A stretch of DNA of 64,000 nt from JACPPO01 sp965262505 (GTDB taxonomy: Bacteria > Acidobacteriota > Vicinamibacteria > Vicinamibacterales > UBA2999), in the NCBI GenBank assembly GCA_965262505.1, contig CBDHFM010000030.1:4340001-4404000 (forward strand). The letters run 5' to 3'. How positions within the stretch are numbered: position 1 is the first letter of the stretch; the number at the start of each line of letters is the position of its first letter. Positions 61,392 to 64,000 of this stretch are shown here, one piece after another. A model generated the notes under the pieces. It was given only the letters and a program-made list of their open reading frames with translations, was not told the origin of the DNA and searched no databases. Position numbers and translations under genes: made by a program.

Positions 61392-62692
61392 AGCCTGTAA
61401 GGAAATAACTGCTTGTGCTGTTGATCGGCGAGTAGTACGCTGCGCCCGTGGAGGTGGCCACCCTGCGGGCAAAGCATGCAGCGCTGGCGCCCGTGCTCAC
61501 GGAGCGATCGCGCCGGGTGTGGGCGGCGACTGAGGCCCAGGCGATCGGTTATGGCGGCACGGCGCTGGTCGCCCGAGCCACGGGTATCGCGACATCGACC
61601 ATCCAGCGCGGTTTGCGTGAATTGACGGCGGACGAGCCGCTCGCGGGCGGCCGGACGCGAAGGGCGGGCGGCGGCCGCAAGCGCGCGATCGATCTCGACG
61701 CGACGCTGCTGCGCGATTTGGATGCGTTGGTTGAGCCGACCGCCCCCGGCGATCCCGACTCGCCGCTGCGGTGGACGTGCCAGAGCGCACGGACGTTGGC
61801 GGTGGCGCTCGACGGTCTGGGCCACCGCGTCAGCCACACGGTGGTCGCCGAGTTGTTGCACGGACTGGGCTACAGCCTGCAGGGCAACGCCAAGACTCGT
61901 GAGGGCCGCCAGCATGTCGATCGGGACGCGCAGTTTCGGTACATCGCCCGGCGCGTGCGACGCGCGCAACGGCAACAGCAGCCGACGATTTCGGTGGACA
62001 CCAAGAAGAAGGAGCTGGTCGGCGCGTTCAAGAACGCGGGCCGCACCTGGCGCCCGGCGAAGACGCCGCAGCGGGTACAGGTCCACGACTTCGTGATCCC
62101 GGCCACCGCCACCACGGGCGGGAAGGCCATTCCGTATGGCATCTACGATCTGCATCGCAACGAAGGCTGGGTGCGTGTCGGGATCGATCACGACACCGCG
62201 AGCTTCGCGGTACGGTCGATCCAGCGTTGGTGGCAGCACATGGGTCGCCCGGCGTATCGACAAGCCCAGTCGCTGTTGATCACGGCGGATGCAGGCGGGA
62301 GCAACGGGGCGCGCCTCCGGTTGTGGAAGTGGGAACTGCCGCGTCTGGCCAATCGGACGGGCTTGGTGATCACGGTCTGTCACTTTCCGCCGGGTACGAG
62401 CAAGTGGAACAAGATCGAGCATCGGGTGTTCTCGCACATCGCGATGAATTGGCGCGGCACCCCACTCGTCGACTTGGCCACGATCGTGAGCCTCATTGGC
62501 TCGACGCACAGTCGGTCCGGACTCCGCGTTCGGTCGGAACTCGACCGCGGCCCATACCCGGGTGGCATCACCGTCACCGATGCGCAGCTGGCGACGGTAC
62601 GCCTCGAGCGGCATCGCTTTCACGGCGACTGGAACTACACGATCCATCCCGCTGCTCCGAGAACACAAAAGTCAGTAATTGTCTGACAAGCC
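61392..62692 (+). mobile_element. ISAzo13-type insertion sequence, copy 2
   Basis: This 1,301-bp copy is identical to copy 1 apart from about four substitutions. Its left flank is CTTAG (61,387-61,391), the same bases as copy 1's left flank, but the right flank is CTAAC, so no matching target duplication is present. It separates a promoter from the gene at 62,713. Confidence 0.9.
61448..62686 (+). CDS. ISAzo13-family transposase, copy 2
   Basis: The 412-residue product is nearly identical to that at 36,058-37,296 (two residue changes seen, in RGPYPGGIT). The frame is intact, with the GTG start at 61,448. The DDE-type core motifs TISVDTKKKEL, ITADAGGSNGAR and TSKWNKIEHR are all present. Confidence 0.88.
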   Translation: MEVATLRAKHAALAPVLTERSRRVWAATEAQAIGYGGTALVARATGIATSTIQRGLRELTADEPLAGGRTRRAGGGRKRAIDLDATLLRDLDALVEPTAPGDPDSPLRWTCQSARTLAVALDGLGHRVSHTVVAELLHGLGYSLQGNAKTREGRQHVDRDAQFRYIARRVRRAQRQQQPTISVDTKKKELVGAFKNAGRTWRPAKTPQRVQVHDFVIPATATTGGKAIPYGIYDLHRNEGWVRVGIDHDTASFAVRSIQRWWQHMGRPAYRQAQSLLITADAGGSNGARLRLWKWELPRLANRTGLVITVCHFPPGTSKWNKIEHRVFSHIAMNWRGTPLVDLATIVSLIGSTHSRSGLRVRSELDRGPYPGGITVTDAQLATVRLERHRFHGDWNYTIHPAAPRTQKSVIV

Positions 62693-62712
62693 CTAACTAC
62701 ATGGAGGCGCTA

Positions 62713-63102
62713 ATGAGAACCAAGTTATATGCCGGGATCGGTTCCGGGATGGTCATGAGCCTGCTAGTCGTTGGCGGGATTTTCTTGATGCTGCTCGGCG
62801 CGGGCGCGCCTGCTGAAGCCGCCAAGGCCGCCAAGACTACGTTCTGCCATCTGCAAAAGAAGGTCGATTCGGACTTCTCTATTCCTCCTTTTTTCCCGGC
62901 ACCCGGCTCAATCAATAACGGCAAGGTCATCGAGGTCTCCAAGGCTGCGTGCTTCGGACACTGCCAGCACGGCGACCAGCCCTTGGATCCTCTGTTTTGC
63001 TCCATCGCTGATTTTGGAGGCGAGGCTTGCATTGTCGGCGTCGTTACCAGCTTTCCCGGTTGCAATGTAGAAAACTGTATCGCCTTCTGCGAGGGGCTCT
63101 AA
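62713..63102 (+). CDS. Small cysteine-rich exported protein
   Basis: The 129-residue product begins at ATG 62,713, after GGAGG at 62,703-62,707. A signal peptide (VMSLLVVGGIFLMLLGAGAPAEA) is followed by eight cysteines in FCHLQ, ACFGHCQHG, FCSI, ACIVG, GCNVENCIAFC. I recognise no family; even cysteine number suggests four disulfides. Its likely promoter is cut off by the IS, and a strong terminator follows it at 63,173. It may depend on IS-derived transcription. Confidence 0.75.
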   Translation: MRTKLYAGIGSGMVMSLLVVGGIFLMLLGAGAPAEAAKAAKTTFCHLQKKVDSDFSIPPFFPAPGSINNGKVIEVSKAACFGHCQHGDQPLDPLFCSIADFGGEACIVGVVTSFPGCNVENCIAFCEGL

Positions 63103-63172
63103 CCACCGGGGAATGACGAAGAGCCCCTTGACAGGGGACGTTCGTTTCACACCCAATCGCATGTCACGACGG

Positions 63173-63206
63173 GCGGCGGCCGCTTCGCGGCCGCCGCTCT
63201 TTTGTT
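63173..63206 (+). terminator. Rho-independent terminator after the cysteine-rich gene
   Basis: An 11-bp GC stem, GCGGCGGCCGC and its complement, closes a TTC loop and is followed by TCTTTTGTT. It ends transcription of the cysteine-rich gene and insulates the outer-membrane-like gene downstream. Confidence 0.88.
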
Positions 63207-63299
63207 CAACGGCCCGAGGCACTGAAACAACCCATCCCACGTCCGGGACAACCGGCCTCCCGCAGTTCCAACCCTCCAGCTAACCCTCTAGCTCGAATC

Positions 63300-64000
63300 A
63301 TGCGAACTAGCGCGATCGTGGTGGCGTTCGTAGCGGGCCTGGCAGGAGGGCCTCAAAGCCTGGCTGCCCAGGAGCAGGCCGGGCCACCCGGTGCAGATCC
63401 AAACCAGGAGACGCTCCGGGTGTTCCTGGATTGTGCAGCCTGCGACTTCGACTTCATACAGCGGACGATCGTGTTCGTCGACTGGGTCCGCAATCGAGAG
63501 GACGCACGAGTGCACGTTCTCGTGACGACCCGGCCGGCGGGCGGGGGAGGCACGGAATTCAACCTGAACCTGATTGGACGGCAGGAGTCCGAGGGCGTTC
63601 AGAATGAGATCCGGTTCATGACCGACCGGACCGACACGGCACAAGAGGTACGGGAGCACCTCACGCACACCCTTGAACTCGCGCTGGCGCAGTATGTGGC
63701 GGGCACCGAGTTGGGGAGGCGGGTCCAGCTGACGTACGAGCCTGAGGTGGCCGAAGCGGTGGGATCCACCAGTCTGCGGGACGACCCGTGGCACTCCTGG
63801 GTCTTCTCGGTCGGGCTGAACGGATTCCTGAGTGGCCAGGAGTCCACCCAGTCTGCATCATATATTGGGAGCCTTGGCGCCCGTCACATCACGGACGATT
63901 GGAAGGTCCGTGTGTCGGCGACCGGAAGCTACACAAAGGACAGCTTTGAGCTGACCGAGAACGAGAACTTCGTCAGCACAGCCAACTCCTTTCTGGCGAA
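63300..64000 (+). CDS. Probable outer-membrane protein, cut by the window end
   Basis: The frame from ATG 63,300 has no stop before the window ends, leaving at least 233 residues. A signal peptide (MRTSAIVVAFVAGLAGGPQS, then LAAQ) is followed by an N-terminal domain with CAACDFDFIQRTIVFVDWV and later alternating beta strands (YIGSLGARHITDDWKVRVSA, TGSYTKDSFELTENENF), as in beta-barrel outer-membrane proteins. I recognise no family with certainty. It follows a strong terminator. Confidence 0.75.
   Translation, partial: MRTSAIVVAFVAGLAGGPQSLAAQEQAGPPGADPNQETLRVFLDCAACDFDFIQRTIVFVDWVRNREDARVHVLVTTRPAGGGGTEFNLNLIGRQESEGVQNEIRFMTDRTDTAQEVREHLTHTLELALAQYVAGTELGRRVQLTYEPEVAEAVGSTSLRDDPWHSWVFSVGLNGFLSGQESTQSASYIGSLGARHITDDWKVRVSATGSYTKDSFELTENENFVSTANSFLA

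Overview
The window is GC-rich bacterial DNA from a diderm. It encodes an LptE-type lipopolysaccharide assembly lipoprotein, a PilT type IV pilus motor, Tat and lipoprotein signals, a BshC-type bacillithiol enzyme, an HrcA-GrpE-DnaJ operon and many secreted beta-propeller proteins. Together these suggest an Acidobacteriota genome, probably of the Vicinamibacteria type. That placement is inference from gene content; there is no rRNA here.

Positions 1-44,900 are mostly a housekeeping chromosome. In order: a SEC-C protein and a histone-deacetylase-like hydrolase; leuS-lptE-holA facing rpsT; a lytic transglycosylase whose signal peptide is split by an IS630 element; a PepSY/TRAP pair; an ECF sigma/TonB-like pair inside a duplicated dctP 3' end; a HigBA toxin-antitoxin module between inverted repeats; recX-alaS; ilvE-pilT; a Ser/Thr kinase; rsmE; hrcA-grpE-dnaJ-prmA-aminopeptidase P; an XdhC-like gene; bshC; carAB; a response regulator; comEC; a surE gene split by an ISAzo13-type element, next to an IS3 element and an AT-rich gene remnant; then mazG, a DUF1844 gene, a metallo-hydrolase, ribF, cysS, yraN and tRNA-Gly/tRNA-Cys.

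From tRNA-Cys (44,774) onward the DNA looks accessory. The 3' half of tRNA-Cys recurs at 49,590 (43 of 44 bases) and a shorter piece at 55,778, as expected from serial integration at the tRNA. The first segment holds a frameshifted secreted-protein gene and a composite IS630-type transposon that carries a divergent winged-helix gene, itself interrupted by an IS1182-like element. The second holds a Fic protein, an NHL-repeat lipoprotein, a QuiC-type 3-dehydroshikimate dehydratase and two small secreted families. Beyond the third copy lie an SMP-30 lactonase-like protein, a second NHL protein, a Tat-exported sugar-phosphate isomerase-like protein and a large lipoprotein with one CxxCH haem site. 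I read these as an extracytoplasmic catabolic cluster of unknown substrate.

A second, nearly identical ISAzo13-type copy (61,392-62,692) separates a strong-looking promoter from a small cysteine-rich secreted protein. The window ends inside a gene for a probable outer-membrane protein.

The strongest observations are the start codon supplied by an IS end to the lytic transglycosylase, the regulator-carrying IS630-type transposon with overlapping divergent start codons, the repeated tRNA-Cys ends, and a MITE-like hairpin repeat with a compensatory base-pair change between two copies.
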